The notes beneath the pieces are model-generated. The model saw only the letters and a list, made by a program, of their open reading frames with translations. It ran no database searches and was not told where the DNA came from. Positions 50,041 through 60,475 of a DNA stretch of 64,000 nt are shown here, in pieces. This DNA comes from Paragonimus westermani (Eukaryota > Platyhelminthes > Trematoda > Plagiorchiida > Troglotrematidae). A program made the position numbers and the translations under genes. The stretch lies in NCBI GenBank assembly GCA_008508345.1, contig QNGE01002697.1, positions 41,763-105,762 of the forward strand. The letters run 5' to 3'. Numbering within the stretch: position 1 is the stretch's first letter; every line of letters begins with the position of its first letter.

Positions 50041-50213
50041 GGATTAGAAACCGTTGGGCCCAGTGATCACCAACGAAGTGATAGGTAACTGGACCGATCT
50101 AGTTGGGTCTCACCAACACCACACACGCCGCAGAATCGAACTCACAATCTAGAGTTAAGTCGCAGATTGTAGTCCAAACACTTATCCACTAGACCAAGGG
50201 GTCTTGGTCACTG
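50041..50213 (-). mobile_element. SINE with tRNA-Arg-like head and hammerhead-like body
   Basis: On the minus strand: CTTGGTCTAGTGGATAAGTG (box A, reverse complement near 50181-50195), GGACTACAATCTG, then GAGTTCGATTCTGC (box B, near 50132-50145), a tRNA-Arg-like order. The body follows: TTGGTGAGACCCAACTAGATCG (near 50095-50118), where CTGATGAG...GGACGAAAC is expected but mutated. Last comes a hairpin-forming segment ATCAC...GTGAT within CCAGT...ACTGG. The layout matches the schistosome Sm-alpha SINE type. The ribozyme core of this copy is degenerate. Confidence 0.65.
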
Positions 50214-50340
50214 GGGCTGTGATAGATGCATGCACATTTAAAGGTCATTGACAAAACGGCTGATCGATTTCAGTTTATGAGCCAAAGCGCAACAGCTTAG
50301 AAAAGTAATTGATATACCTTTCTGAAACATCGCTAACCAC

Positions 50341-50475
50341 AACCCCTTGGTCTGGTGGATAAGTGCTTGGGCTGCAATCTGCCACTTGTTCGATTCTGCG
50401 GCGTCTGTGGTTTTGATGAGAACCAACTAGGACGAAACAGCCACCCACCACTTCACTGGTGGTCACTAGGATTGA
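50341..50475 (+). mobile_element. SINE with tRNA-Arg-like head and hammerhead-like body, second copy
   Basis: Box A GGTCTGGTGGATAAG (50349-50363), GGGCTGCAATCTG, box B TTGTTCGATTCTGCGGCG (from 50387), then TTGATGAGAACCAACTAG and GGACGAAAC (50430-50438). This keeps the hammerhead core better than the opposite copy; only the first base of CTGATGA and part of stem II differ. A hairpin CCACC/GGTGG follows. The two copies face each other head to head, about 130 bp apart. Confidence 0.7.
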
Positions 50476-51402
50476 CCGTCTTCAAAACACTTTCTCGACG
50501 ACTTCTGAAGCTGGGATGAATGCCCGCTCGTTTGCAGGTTAACCACAAAACAACTGATCAGCTTTACTCTAATAGGAAAGAAAACGTAACAGTTATGGGG
50601 ACCGGAGTTATAATTGTTTGAGCTTGCAGAAGTGTTTTTGTGAGAAGGTAGATCGCGATATTTGTCTTCCACGTCCTACCACTTCACAATGGGACGGATG
50701 TGGTCAGACAATGAGGTATGTCCGGCTGAACCCTTTGCAGATAAATCGAATGGTGCGACATCACTGTCATACCTGCATTCCAAGTATACATCGGAACCGG
50801 TTTTCGGCACACACGAACTAGTTCTCATTGCGTTATTTGAATGTAAGTAACACGAAGTCACCCCCAAAGTTGTCTGTCATAATCTACTTAAGCGCTTCCA
50901 CATCATCTTGGAAATATGACGACTAAGCTCTGTGAGGAAAGAGCAACCATCGTATAGCATAATCCACTAATAGGCCGAACAGAAACCCCTAACACATCCG
51001 ATGGACACAAGCCACCAGCTTATGATTGATCAAGCGTTCGAATACTTCCGTCGCAAACCCCAAAGATTGCGTCAAGGTGTTTGACGCTGCCTGTTGTATC
51101 AAGCTGAGGCTACAGTCCCTCATATAGTGAACGTCAGTAAAAAATAAAACTACCCATGGTCGTTTTATCAGTGGTAGTAACTGAGTCCAACCTTATCATT
51201 TGTCTTATATTGAACGTAATATTGCTCATATGCCTTCTTCACTGATCACACCCACTCTAGAAATTTCAGGTTTCGTTTCTTCCTTGTATAGTTTTCTTGG
51301 TGAATGATCGCATCGTTATCAAGCACGAAAACAACAAGAAGTGATATTTCGTGTGGAAACGTCGTTTAATAAAACAAAAGCGTTGTTGTACACAGTTCAT
51401 AC
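50476..51402. other. No recognisable gene
   Basis: Short frames on both strands around 50466-50867 overlap one another and have no motif. Confidence 0.4.
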
Positions 51403-52620
51403 ATCATCATCGTTGTCATAACAGCCATGAGCCTGACCAGATGGTATTGTGGCTCAGACCCTCGCTCACCTCAACACAAAAAGACGTTAATGAGAAGGCT
51501 GAAAATTAACGAAAGATTAAGTGGAAGAAGTGGAGACGGTATGGATGCAGTTACGCTATTGACGGCGGCACACCGTCAACTCGGATAGCATTTCTAACCA
51601 GCGATTGGAGTGACCACGAGGACCCACTCAATTTGCGTAGTGACCACTTTGTGGCTTGACCACCACGTGGTCTCGCTCAACTGTTCGTGGTCTCAGTATA
51701 TAATGGTCGGCACGACAAACGGTCGGCTGGCATACAGCGTATGTGACTCAGCCATCACAGACTGTTGAACGTGATCAGTTGACTAATTGATTGCGCATCC
51801 CAAGCCACCTTGAGTACACGCCGGCGAATGACCGTGTTGCTCATGCGAACAGTTCACTTAATGAGGGCTAATTGGCGGAGACAGCGGTGGTCAAACAGAG
51901 CAAGTCTCTTTATATCTTCGGTGTGGACAGGTCACGTTTTTCAATCATAGAACAAAAAGGACGCATACTAGCATTATGTTCCTTTCCTATCAACGACAAC
52001 CGAACGTCTTTTCGATGCCACAGATGACGCAGGTTAGCAAGGGCAACTGGTGCCTTTGTAATTCTTCCTAGTATCTCATCACCAACAATACAAGCTGTCG
52101 AGAGTGCTACCCAAATAAGTGAAACCGTTCACAGTCTCGAGCGGATTACCTGCAATGAAGAAAGTAGAATTGGAAATGTTAAAGTCTTGAAGCAGCACTT
52201 CGAAATTTGAAGGTACGAAGCATATTCCATACAAGTCAGCCGGGTCACTTGCCTTGTCCAGCATGTCATGTATGTCTTCGGAAGAGGGGCTAAGTAACAC
52301 AATGTCATCCGCATAATCCAGATCGGTCAACTGACTGCCAGGAAGAAGCTCATCATCAAGCTCCCTAGACTCCTTGTGCACAGATTTCGAAATATCGTCC
52401 ACGACGAAAGAAAGAAGAAATCGGATGCCCTTGACAAACAAAACTAGTTGTGATGAACGTGTCAGATCGTTGTCCATAAACTCTTACTCTGTTCGAGCGG
52501 TGAGAACACAGTGTTTTTAACAAGTTCACGTATTTTCTTGGTATTCCCTTGCGAAGAAGACAGTTCCAGAGCAACTGAATCGAAAGCAACCTTTACGTCT
52601 AAAAACATCACGACTTTCGG
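51403..52620 (-). mobile_element. RTE-clade retrotransposon, 5'-truncated and inactivated
   Basis: Minus strand, 5' to 3': an RT block containing DVKVAFDSV (about 52577-52612), a segment SFVCQGHPIS in a second frame, the catalytic box LDYADDIVLLS (YADD at 52304-52315), GFTYLGSTLD, a C-terminal region with HTEDIKRLALFDHRCLR (around 51900, interrupted by stops), the GPRGHSNRWLEML motif, the 3' UTR with CTCATGGCTGTTATGAC, and a short (ATG)n tail at about 51403-51412. Frameshifts and stops make it non-functional. No endonuclease domain was found. The end matches the fragment at 35.1-35.4 kb. Confidence 0.9.
52079..52477 (-). pseudogene. Reverse transcriptase fragment with YADD box
   Basis: This is the longest continuous piece of the RTE reading frame: 132 codons. 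FVVDDI (residues 24-29) is the palm segment before the catalytic loop, and YADD (55-58) holds both catalytic Asp residues. GFTYLGS (about residues 119-125) is the conserved segment after motif D. Upstream parts continue in a different frame (52365-52589), which shows a frameshift, so no complete enzyme can be made. Confidence 0.85.
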
Positions 52621-52640
52621 CTGCCGTACTGAACAACTCA

Positions 52641-53199
52641 CACCCCGTTAGCTCCAAAGAAAGCCTCGATGCTCAAACTAACCAAGTTAGATATATGTCA
52701 TGAAATTACCTGTACGGTGGTTTGCAGTAGATCAGGCGAACATTGAGGACACTCTACACTTAAATTTCGGAGCACCTCCCCAACCGTCTTTAGAATGCCA
52801 AAAGTGGGACAGCAAAGATTGTAATTATAAAGTATTTACAAGAATCCAGTCAGTAAATAGATCCGGGTATAAACTCTTTATTACTATTCAAGCGATAAAC
52901 AAACAAACCTGGGAGTTCTTCGAGGCGCCTGTAATACTGTCCAGTTGACCGGTAATGAACACTAAATACTTTTGTAAATTCGAATTCCTTTTTTTCGCGC
53001 CACTATTGCACCAACATTTTCATTTCTCGTGCCGATTTACATAATGCTCGCTAATTCGCCGGTTTGTGACCTAGGACGCTTTTCATGTGCCTCATTGAAC
53101 GTTATTCACAAGGTCGCTTGACGAGCTATAAACACGCAAGAGCTGCGCTTGTAGTAAAAACTCTCCTTCTGGAGACCGGTGTTTTTCCCTCATAGTCCG
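52641..53199. other. No recognisable gene
   Basis: A frame with a true ATG at 52700-52948 (MKLPVRWFAVDQANIEDTLH...) looks mildly protein-like but is only 82 codons with no known motif. Confidence 0.35.
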
Positions 53200-53249
53200 C
53201 TTAGGTATCGGCTCTTGGGGGTTACTACAGCGTGTACAGTAATATTGCG

Positions 53250-53365
53250 TTGTAAAGATAGTTCCAGCTCAATTATGTACGCTCGGTCTTTCCGTGATAT
53301 AACCTTTCGTAGGGATCGTTACAGCTCGATTGCATTCGCTCGGTCGTTACGCGTTATAACAAATG
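53250..53365 (+). repeat. Diverged tandem duplication, 57-bp period
   Basis: GAT(A/C)GTT(C/A)CAGCTC at 53257 recurs at 53314, and both copies continue with (T/C)GCTCGGTC and TTATAAC-like ends. The period is a multiple of three and the frame is open across both copies, giving the paired peptides SSIMYARSFRDIT and SSIAFARSLRVIT. The surrounding frame (53179-53448) has no recognisable function. Confidence 0.75.
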
Positions 53366-53607
53366 CACCGTATAAAACAAAGGTTGTGTCTTCTGCAACA
53401 GATGACATTAAACTTGTCGCTGTCTTGGTAATATGTTGCGCAAACTGAGCATTATTCCTGCTTTTATGTCCTTTTAATCCATTTTTCGCCTCTTGCAACG
53501 TTCTTTTTACCCTGGAAACTGTTCTGTGTCCTTTTGCGTCTTGTATTCGTTGTTATCTTTTGTCCTTGATCAGTCACGTGACTTATCCGTTTCTTGAACT
53601 GAATGAT

Positions 53608-53656
53608 AGTCAGACACTCTGAAACTTCACCCGTGGGCGCTGAAACGTTCATCAGT
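53608..53656 (+). ncRNA. Weak hammerhead-like site
   Basis: CTGAAAC, a CACCC-GTG-GGCG hairpin and CTGAAACGTT occur in hammerhead order, but the essential CTGATGA is changed. It resembles a mutated PLE ribozyme. TCATCAG follows at once, so the reverse strand also starts a CTGATGA motif. Confidence 0.2.
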
Positions 53657-54860
53657 TTGTACCTATCTACGCATACGTATTTGAAAATGGTGATAGAATT
53701 TATTCATAGGCATACATAACGATTTACATGTTTTTCTAACACATGCTTCTTTGGCACCAGTATGAGTGATACCTTATGCTACACTTGTTTCACATGTGCT
53801 GTTCAATGATGGTTTTGAGATAGTTGTTTGATTGCAGTTGTTGGTAAGTTGCCTCTCTTCATCAGTCGTGTCCGGGTGCAGGTGTACCGTACTCGATTGG
53901 AAATTGTTTTCGCCAAGGCTCATCTATCAGCAATTGGTATGCAGTTCGTAAAATTCAAATACTGTTTCGCCCATGAGATCCTAAAGTATGGTAAGGAAAT
54001 TGATGTGGTTTTAACTGACAAATATGACTACTTTCCAACTATGAATCCAACACTCTCTCACATCTAGGTTTATGGCTGATGAGCCAGCGGACAGTGTAAT
54101 CATCAGTGGTTAAACCAACTTACAAAGCGCTCCACATATTACGCTTACGTGAATTCATAAACGAAGAGCCACATTTAGTATCAAAACCTGCAAGCATTAA
54201 AACAGCTGCATTGAACGCATCGCCCAGATTGCTCAAACCTGCAATCCCGATATGTCCTATTCATCGTGTAGTTAATTTGACCACTGCGTCATTGGCCTCG
54301 CATTAGGCAAGACCGATTGCAAACGGTCATTTATACTTGCTCATAAGTAATGCCGAGTTAAGCATGATCAGGGGCGAAACTCCAACACTGCTTCTTTTGG
54401 ATACTGGTTGAGTACTACTACACACCTTATAGAATGATCACAGGTCCCAATAACGACACTCAGAAAATGAGTGCTGAGATATGTGGTTCGCGTCAACTCG
54501 GAGTGCCGGCTAGGTGGGCGACGTTCACCCAATAAGTGAGCGTTTGTATAATAACACGAATCTAGACTTCAAATAATTCATATTTTTAGGAAGACTGATT
54601 CCGGAGGTTTGTGTCAACATCCACACAAACGTCCCAGTGCATGTGACTTGTTGCTTGTCTGTACAAGCTGACCACGCGCACATGGTTAATTCCACATCTC
54701 CCAGTAATGTTCTGATGACCTCCAGCTTTGCATGTGTCCATGTACACTGCATCACATTCTTCATCCTGGATGGGTATTCGAGTACTCACGCAGCTGTTCG
54801 CCTGTTTGTACAGCGCACATATTTGCCATCGTTCGCTACGGTATTCCACATTTGCCATCA
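53657..54860. other. No recognisable gene
   Basis: Frames at 53828-54067 and 54106-54306 (plus) and 54586-54861 (minus) are somewhat protein-like, but none has a motif or splice context I trust. Confidence 0.35.
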
Positions 54861-54869
54861 TTAGGGTGG

Positions 54870-55042
54870 GTTAGCTTGTCCAACTCGATATTGAATGTAT
54901 GAAAATAGACTTAGGTGTTTTTAGTAGTTACGTCCCTTTCCATTCCCTTTTTTCTTCTCTCCATTTATAGGAGGTCTGCTTTTTTTCTTCACAGTTGTGT
55001 GGCAGTCAGGCGTCAGCGTGAACCACTAATGTATTGCTGTTC
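54870..55042 (+). mobile_element. 3' end of a PLE-type element
   Basis: ATATTGAATGTATGA-type sequence, then TTTTTAGTAGTTACGTCCC, a C/T-rich run, TTGTGTGGCAGTCAGGCG and CCACTAAT lead to an (ATG)n tail. The first three parts align with the last codons and 3' UTR of PLE copy B (41370-41504), which supplies the family identity. No further PLE coding sequence is visible upstream. Confidence 0.65.
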
Positions 55043-55070
55043 ATGATGATGATGATGATGATGATGATGA
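55043..55070 (+). repeat. (ATG)n microsatellite, tail of the PLE-type end
   Basis: About nine ATG units directly after the element's 3' UTR. Confidence 0.95.
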
Positions 55071-58000
55071 CACACTCGAATGATTTACCTGCGTCAAGAC
55101 GATATTTGATTATTCTCTTTGACACTCTTACATCATGATTCGTAGATTTTCACGGACGCTTGTTTCAAATGTTCGTCAGCACAACACTGCAGTTGCGAAA
55201 TTACTCAAAGTATATATTCGAACACTTCACTGAATACAAGCACACTTTTGATTGCTCTGAAGGCTATCGTGCCATTTAATCAGCATCTGAAATGTGTCAG
55301 TATTTTATCTAAGGGATAACGTAGATGTTTTTAACACCTTTTTGTCTGCTATCTCATACGCCGACGCCAAACTAATCATACTGGACAAACCTTAATGCAG
55401 TGATTGGAAGGGATCCTTGCACACTCTTTGTAGTGCTTTTTGTTGGAGTGGTTAGAATAGCTCTACAACTTTCTTTTCTAAGCCAGGGGTTTCAAGCACG
55501 ACAAACACTAATCATCCGTTCTGCCAGAAGTAGCATTCTGGCTAATCTACTGAATCTGTTAAGCCCACCTCAGAACTGCCTGTATGCGACTGCCAACAAC
55601 CACAGGTAATGGTTAGTAAAGTGAACGTTCCATATCTGCTCAGAAAAACATGTCTTAAATCTTTTTTAGTCACCGCACAGACAACCGTGTTTAGACGGTC
55701 AAAGTATACGTAACTCCGTTCTTCTAACAAACTCATGCGTGTTCGCTATAAGAACGTACCAGTAACCAGGAAATGTAGAAGGACATCGAACCGGGTATTT
55801 CCAAGCCAGTCAAAACATTGAGCGTTATTGGTTATTTCTTACTTTGGGGGCGAAAGCTGATTGGCAGTCCCAAAAACAACACCGTCAGACATAGCACCGA
55901 AATAAAGAAGCGAATGTTATTCCAGAGACTGCCGCTCATCCTAATCAAGCGTTAACGATTAAATCGCAGGCAAAGAGAACCAAACAATCCACTATGTGTG
56001 ACGGCAACATCCAATATTAAACAAATCAGTAAGTTGGCAGGGAACACATGAAACCAGATGAGTTAACTTTACCAGGGTCGTTACAAGTATGCCGCCAGTT
56101 TCACTGGCAATCCCACCCTCCTTCGGTGTGCTGTGAGCAACTTTTCGTCATTGTTTGAGTTATGCACCCTTTACAATACCAGATCTCCATCACACATGAC
56201 GAACATTTCCATTTGTTGTAGCAAGTGATCCTTTAGATGAGTGGGTAAATGCGCTCAAATCGCACATTTCTGGGTAATCAGTAAATGTGTTGGGGTTAGA
56301 CTAGATTTGAACTTAGTTTCATGCTTTCATATCTGTATTTCTAAGAGCCTATTCTGCCACTCAAATATAAAGCAGCGTGGAATTTAACTCTCTCTGTAGG
56401 TTCACAGAGCTATATGTATATATATGCGTGCAAATTCTCAAAGCACCCGGTTGCTAACCCCACTATCCACTCGGAATCTGCTTCCTTAGAGTTTCCACTG
56501 ACTTTGTACTTTGAGGTTTGAGGTCAGTCGGAATCACTTTCAACACAAGTTATTCGTTTGATTTCATTCATACTGTTTATTCACGTCCCCGTGTAATAAG
56601 ATTCAACAATAACAACACGGTTTCGAACAAAAGAGATATTTGACAGCTACTCAAACAAGACATTGTGCTTATGTTGAAACTGACTTATGGGTAAAAGTGC
56701 TAATCTACGCATGGTGTTATTACGAAAGTACCATTGACTTGACTGGAATGTTTGTGAAAAAGCAGGTTATGGAAACACTGGCTGCGTGATACACCGCAGT
56801 CCCGAGGGTAGAGATTAGATTAGAAAACAACTGTTCGTGGGTAATCATCCCTTCTGACAGCCTGATAAATAACGGATTCGAATCCCAAAATGCGTATTAA
56901 TAGTTCAAGCTTATTACGTATGAACAAATGGAAATTTCAACTACCGTTTACAAATAGAGGGTTTTGCTTCCGAATGACAGAAGGGCTGGGAATAGTTTTC
57001 TACCCTCATTGTTTAACATCGCTCAATTTTGGATTTTGGTTTGGGGATTTGTTTTATAGAGTTGATTTCAAATGTACAACAGAAAGTGTTGGTTGTAACT
57101 AGATTAGACATAGTTCACTCACGAGGACTTTAGTTCACACAAGAACACTGGACCAAGGATAACCATAAGTCTACACAAAGCACATTGATTTTTGAAAAAG
57201 TTTGTTGAAAAATGTATGAAGTCAGAGTTGCTTTTCTTTTCGTTCTTGTCTCTTAGCCTGTCATTTAACTGGTTGTAATGATCAGTGATTTTCATTTGGA
57301 AATAGACTCAGTTTTCTACATTGAATTAAGAAAGTCCGGCAACGATGTCGTATGATGGTTTCTGAAAGTGTCTTCCAAACTCGGAAATGCTTTCATTTGT
57401 GAACAGCAAAGGAGATGCTTGTTTGCCTTTTGAAACATTTCCTAATGCGGATAGCGAGTCAGCTTATTAACACGTACTGGTCTTTAAGTAAACTCACACG
57501 CGTGTAATGATCCATGGAACTGAAGCAACCGAATGGAAAATAGGAAACCCCGGAGTGAGTAGGCGGTGGGCAAGCTAATATTTTTTTGAAACGAATAAAA
57601 TCAGGCGCTTGAGGGATCATGCGCCGGATAAAACAGCCAATTAGCAACCAAGTCAATTGAAGAGGGGAATACCGTATCAACTTTGTCCCTTACATTAGCG
57701 AATCATTGCCCGTAGTGGTCGAAACGTCGGAACAACTCAACTTTCAACATTGTTATTCACTATTCAACGAATCAGTGGAGCCGTCATTCTTCATGTCATT
57801 TTTGTTACAAAAATCTGCATGATAAAGATTTCTGGTCTATATCACTTACTAACTAGCTCCAGTTACCCGTTGTCATCCTCCCATACACTTCACCTTTTCC
57901 AGTTATAACCGTAAACGTTAGGTGCGAATTATCAGAGACACATCTTTAAAGTTTACTTCATATGAATTCCGCAGGAGGTCGAAAGGGATTTCACCCTTAC

Positions 58001-59881
58001 AACCGATGAAATTTTAACTTCGCACTGTTTGAGGCGTAACGAGTTCCAGATCCACCTGTCTCCATTCAAACCTAAGAAAGTCTGATTACTGGGTAGTCTT
58101 GAGGTTAAACTGTGGACAGTATCCCCAAGAACTTGAGTGACCATATTTATACAGGACGTTCTTCACTATCATGCCGCACCCACCCTAATGACGTTGAGAG
58201 AGGGCTCACCTCTCTGAGCCAAAACTGAAATCACACCATCTTCAAAATCACCTGATTTGTTTGCATCACATTTGTGAGTCAAAAAACCGCGGAATATGCG
58301 GAAGCGTATCCATGAAACGTTATATTAGGTTATGCTGGTCTGACTGATCATTAAAAACACCAGTTGGTGCTGATTTGCCACTAATTTTGCTGCCTAATAC
58401 AATCGGGAAACGTTAACAGCATATAATGTTGGCGAATCGATTATGAGAAAAAACAGTGAAACGAAACCGTGGTAAATATTTGCCGTTCCTTAGCTCAAAA
58501 AATTAGCTTAGCTTAGCAAGGATTTCCTGCACAGTCGAACTGATACTTTGAATGGTTGTGGTTACGTTCCATTCAGTTAATGTAGTGAACCACCCTTAGT
58601 TTACAGAGGTAGGAAGATATGTGATTCGTTACACAAAATAATAGGTAAACCATCTCGATTTACGTTGCCGATTGCAAATCGTCAACACGCAGGGTGATTT
58701 ACATACCCTGACTGATTGTACTTGACCCACACCAACTGGTACAATGGTTGTCTGATAGTCAAGTTTCTGCGTCTGCTTTTTGCAGGTAGGCAGTGGGACG
58801 GATAGTGGACAAGAAATGAACCAGGTGCATCAGAATCTCACAAGCTGCTGTAGCCGAGTGTTTAGATAGGACAACTTGGTCGTGCCCAATTTGAGGTCCT
58901 CCATCCAGTGGTTAATACGACTGTCCTATCTGCATATGTTACGGCATGCAGAAACCCGGCCTTAAAAAACTGGGTTTAACGCTTCTTTATCTTGGAAAAG
59001 TTTGTGCAAATGCGACAGCTGCAACCAATTATGGGTACTATTCAACTTATATCAAACCACTTCTCAGTAAATTGCCTCTGATCAGGGCAAGATGATCCGA
59101 AGGAATCTTCTCACTAATCGGTGAAGTGATGGAAGCAGAGCGTTAAGTAAATTGAAAAAGTAACGAAAATCACGTCATGATTGGGTGATTTTGATTCTGC
59201 ACTATAGCACGTTGGATCGATGAGGCAGCACCTAGCAGTCATCAGTCCACTCAGATTCATATGACCATATTGATCATGTGGTCTAATTTACTGCCTCCTG
59301 CTTGTGTTGGAGCTCGTTCGCGACGAGAATACCTCACACGGATGACGCGCTTGTACCAACGGTACAAACGGTACATCCGTATCACGTGGAAAATGAACTC
59401 CAGGGCAGATAAGCACCATGTGAAAACCAAATGTGGGCAACCGTTCTGTTCTCCCCATAACAATGACACGGGAAACCAAATGGTGACTGACTTGGTTGTA
59501 ATCATATTGACGTCGGGGACAAAGTTTCCTACTTATTGTTCACCCGATGCTGTCCACACTAATCTACCACAGTTGATTTTCCATCGGTAGACGGCAGTTT
59601 GAGTCTAAGTAAAGATACGGTTGTTCAGGAAATTACAAAAGTGTTTGAGGGTCAACAACTGTACAGAAATGAATCAAAAACAAATTATTTACCGGAAATA
59701 AGGTCTTTGATCAACGCAAATAGTCTTAGTGGACCAATCTGCCTTTAAAGTGCATTTCTGCGCCACAAGCTATCTGGAATACAATAGCAGTTTTGTTTCC
59801 GAATTGTGCACCAGATCATTATCAACCGACGTAGTTCATAGTGAACCAATAGTAAGCTGATAGAATAAAACGGTTACTTAC
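55071..59881. other. No recognisable gene
   Basis: A perfect box-B-like palindrome GGATTCGAATCCC lies at 56874-56886, perhaps the trace of a tRNA-derived element. Otherwise only short unassigned frames are present. Confidence 0.4.
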
Positions 59882-60475
59882 TCATAGAAAAGCAGTGATA
59901 CTCACAATAAGGGTTTGCAACGGTAACGTCGTGCGAAGCGCACCTTCTTCACCAAATACAAGCTGCAGAACCGACAGAGTACTGCTTTGGACAAACGACA
60001 TGGTCCTGTTACAGCGGTTGTGCGTTAACGTGTATTTCAATTCAAAATATCGGTCGACCTTATGTTGCTGTACACTGAACAGAAAACTTCCGACCAATAC
60101 CGTTTCTTCTGCCAGCTTACAGATGAAGCATTTGGAAATAAGACGTTTCCTACTTATGAAATAATGACTTGATCGATAGTCGCACGTGAGAAAAGGGCGT
60201 TGGACACCGATGAAATGTTTTCGTCGAAAACACTGAAAACGGATTATTCCCCTCCTATTTGTTTCGAACACTTCAGACTTCACAAAGAAAAACCGGTTTA
60301 TTTTGATGAAATTGAATTCGAGGTATTGGTGTGTCAAAAATCGACGGGCGTTGTGCCATGGAATGAAAGCTCTCAAATCCTGTATAGTAGTCTTGACTTC
60401 AGATTGTTCTGGATGATGCTTCGTGGTGCGTGGACTTGATTCGTTAAAAATAGTTAGGAGATACCACGCGCACAA
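59882..60475 (-). CDS. Long antisense open frame, 197 codons, unknown
   Basis: An open run of 197 codons is longer than expected by chance in DNA of this composition, but it opens at TTG and has no splice context or recognised motif. It is rich in Phe, Arg and Cys (for example FRRKHFIGVQRPFLTCDYR). Two plus-strand frames (59895-60164 and 60200-60439) cover the same ground and look equally plausible, so either strand could be the one that was once coding. It may be the relic of an unidentified repeat. Confidence 0.25.
   Translation of the reverse strand: MCAWYLLTIFNESSPRTTKHHPEQSEVKTTIQDLRAFIPWHNARRFLTHQYLEFNFIKINRFFFVKSEVFETNRRGIIRFQCFRRKHFIGVQRPFLTCDYRSSHYFISRKRLISKCFICKLAEETVLVGSFLFSVQQHKVDRYFELKYTLTHNRCNRTMSFVQSSTLSVLQLVFGEEGALRTTLPLQTLIVSITAFL

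Noticed and set aside
54340..54430. GCCGAGTTAAGCA as part of a 5S rRNA gene
   Set aside because: Only a nine- to ten-base phrase matches; the internal promoter and closing stem of 5S rRNA are not found.
54586..54861. Coding remnant upstream of the PLE-type 3' end at 54.87 kb
   Set aside because: Neither strand shows GIY-YIG or linker motifs here, so it cannot be assigned to the element.
57700..57745. CGAAACGTCGGAACAACTCAAC, a phrase typical of PLE ribozymes
   Set aside because: The upstream CTGATGA box is missing (GAATCATT in its place). At most a remnant, so not listed as a feature.
58850..58920. GTAGCCGAGTGTTTAG as a tRNA-Leu or tRNA-Ser gene
   Set aside because: No anticodon stem and no box B at the correct spacing.
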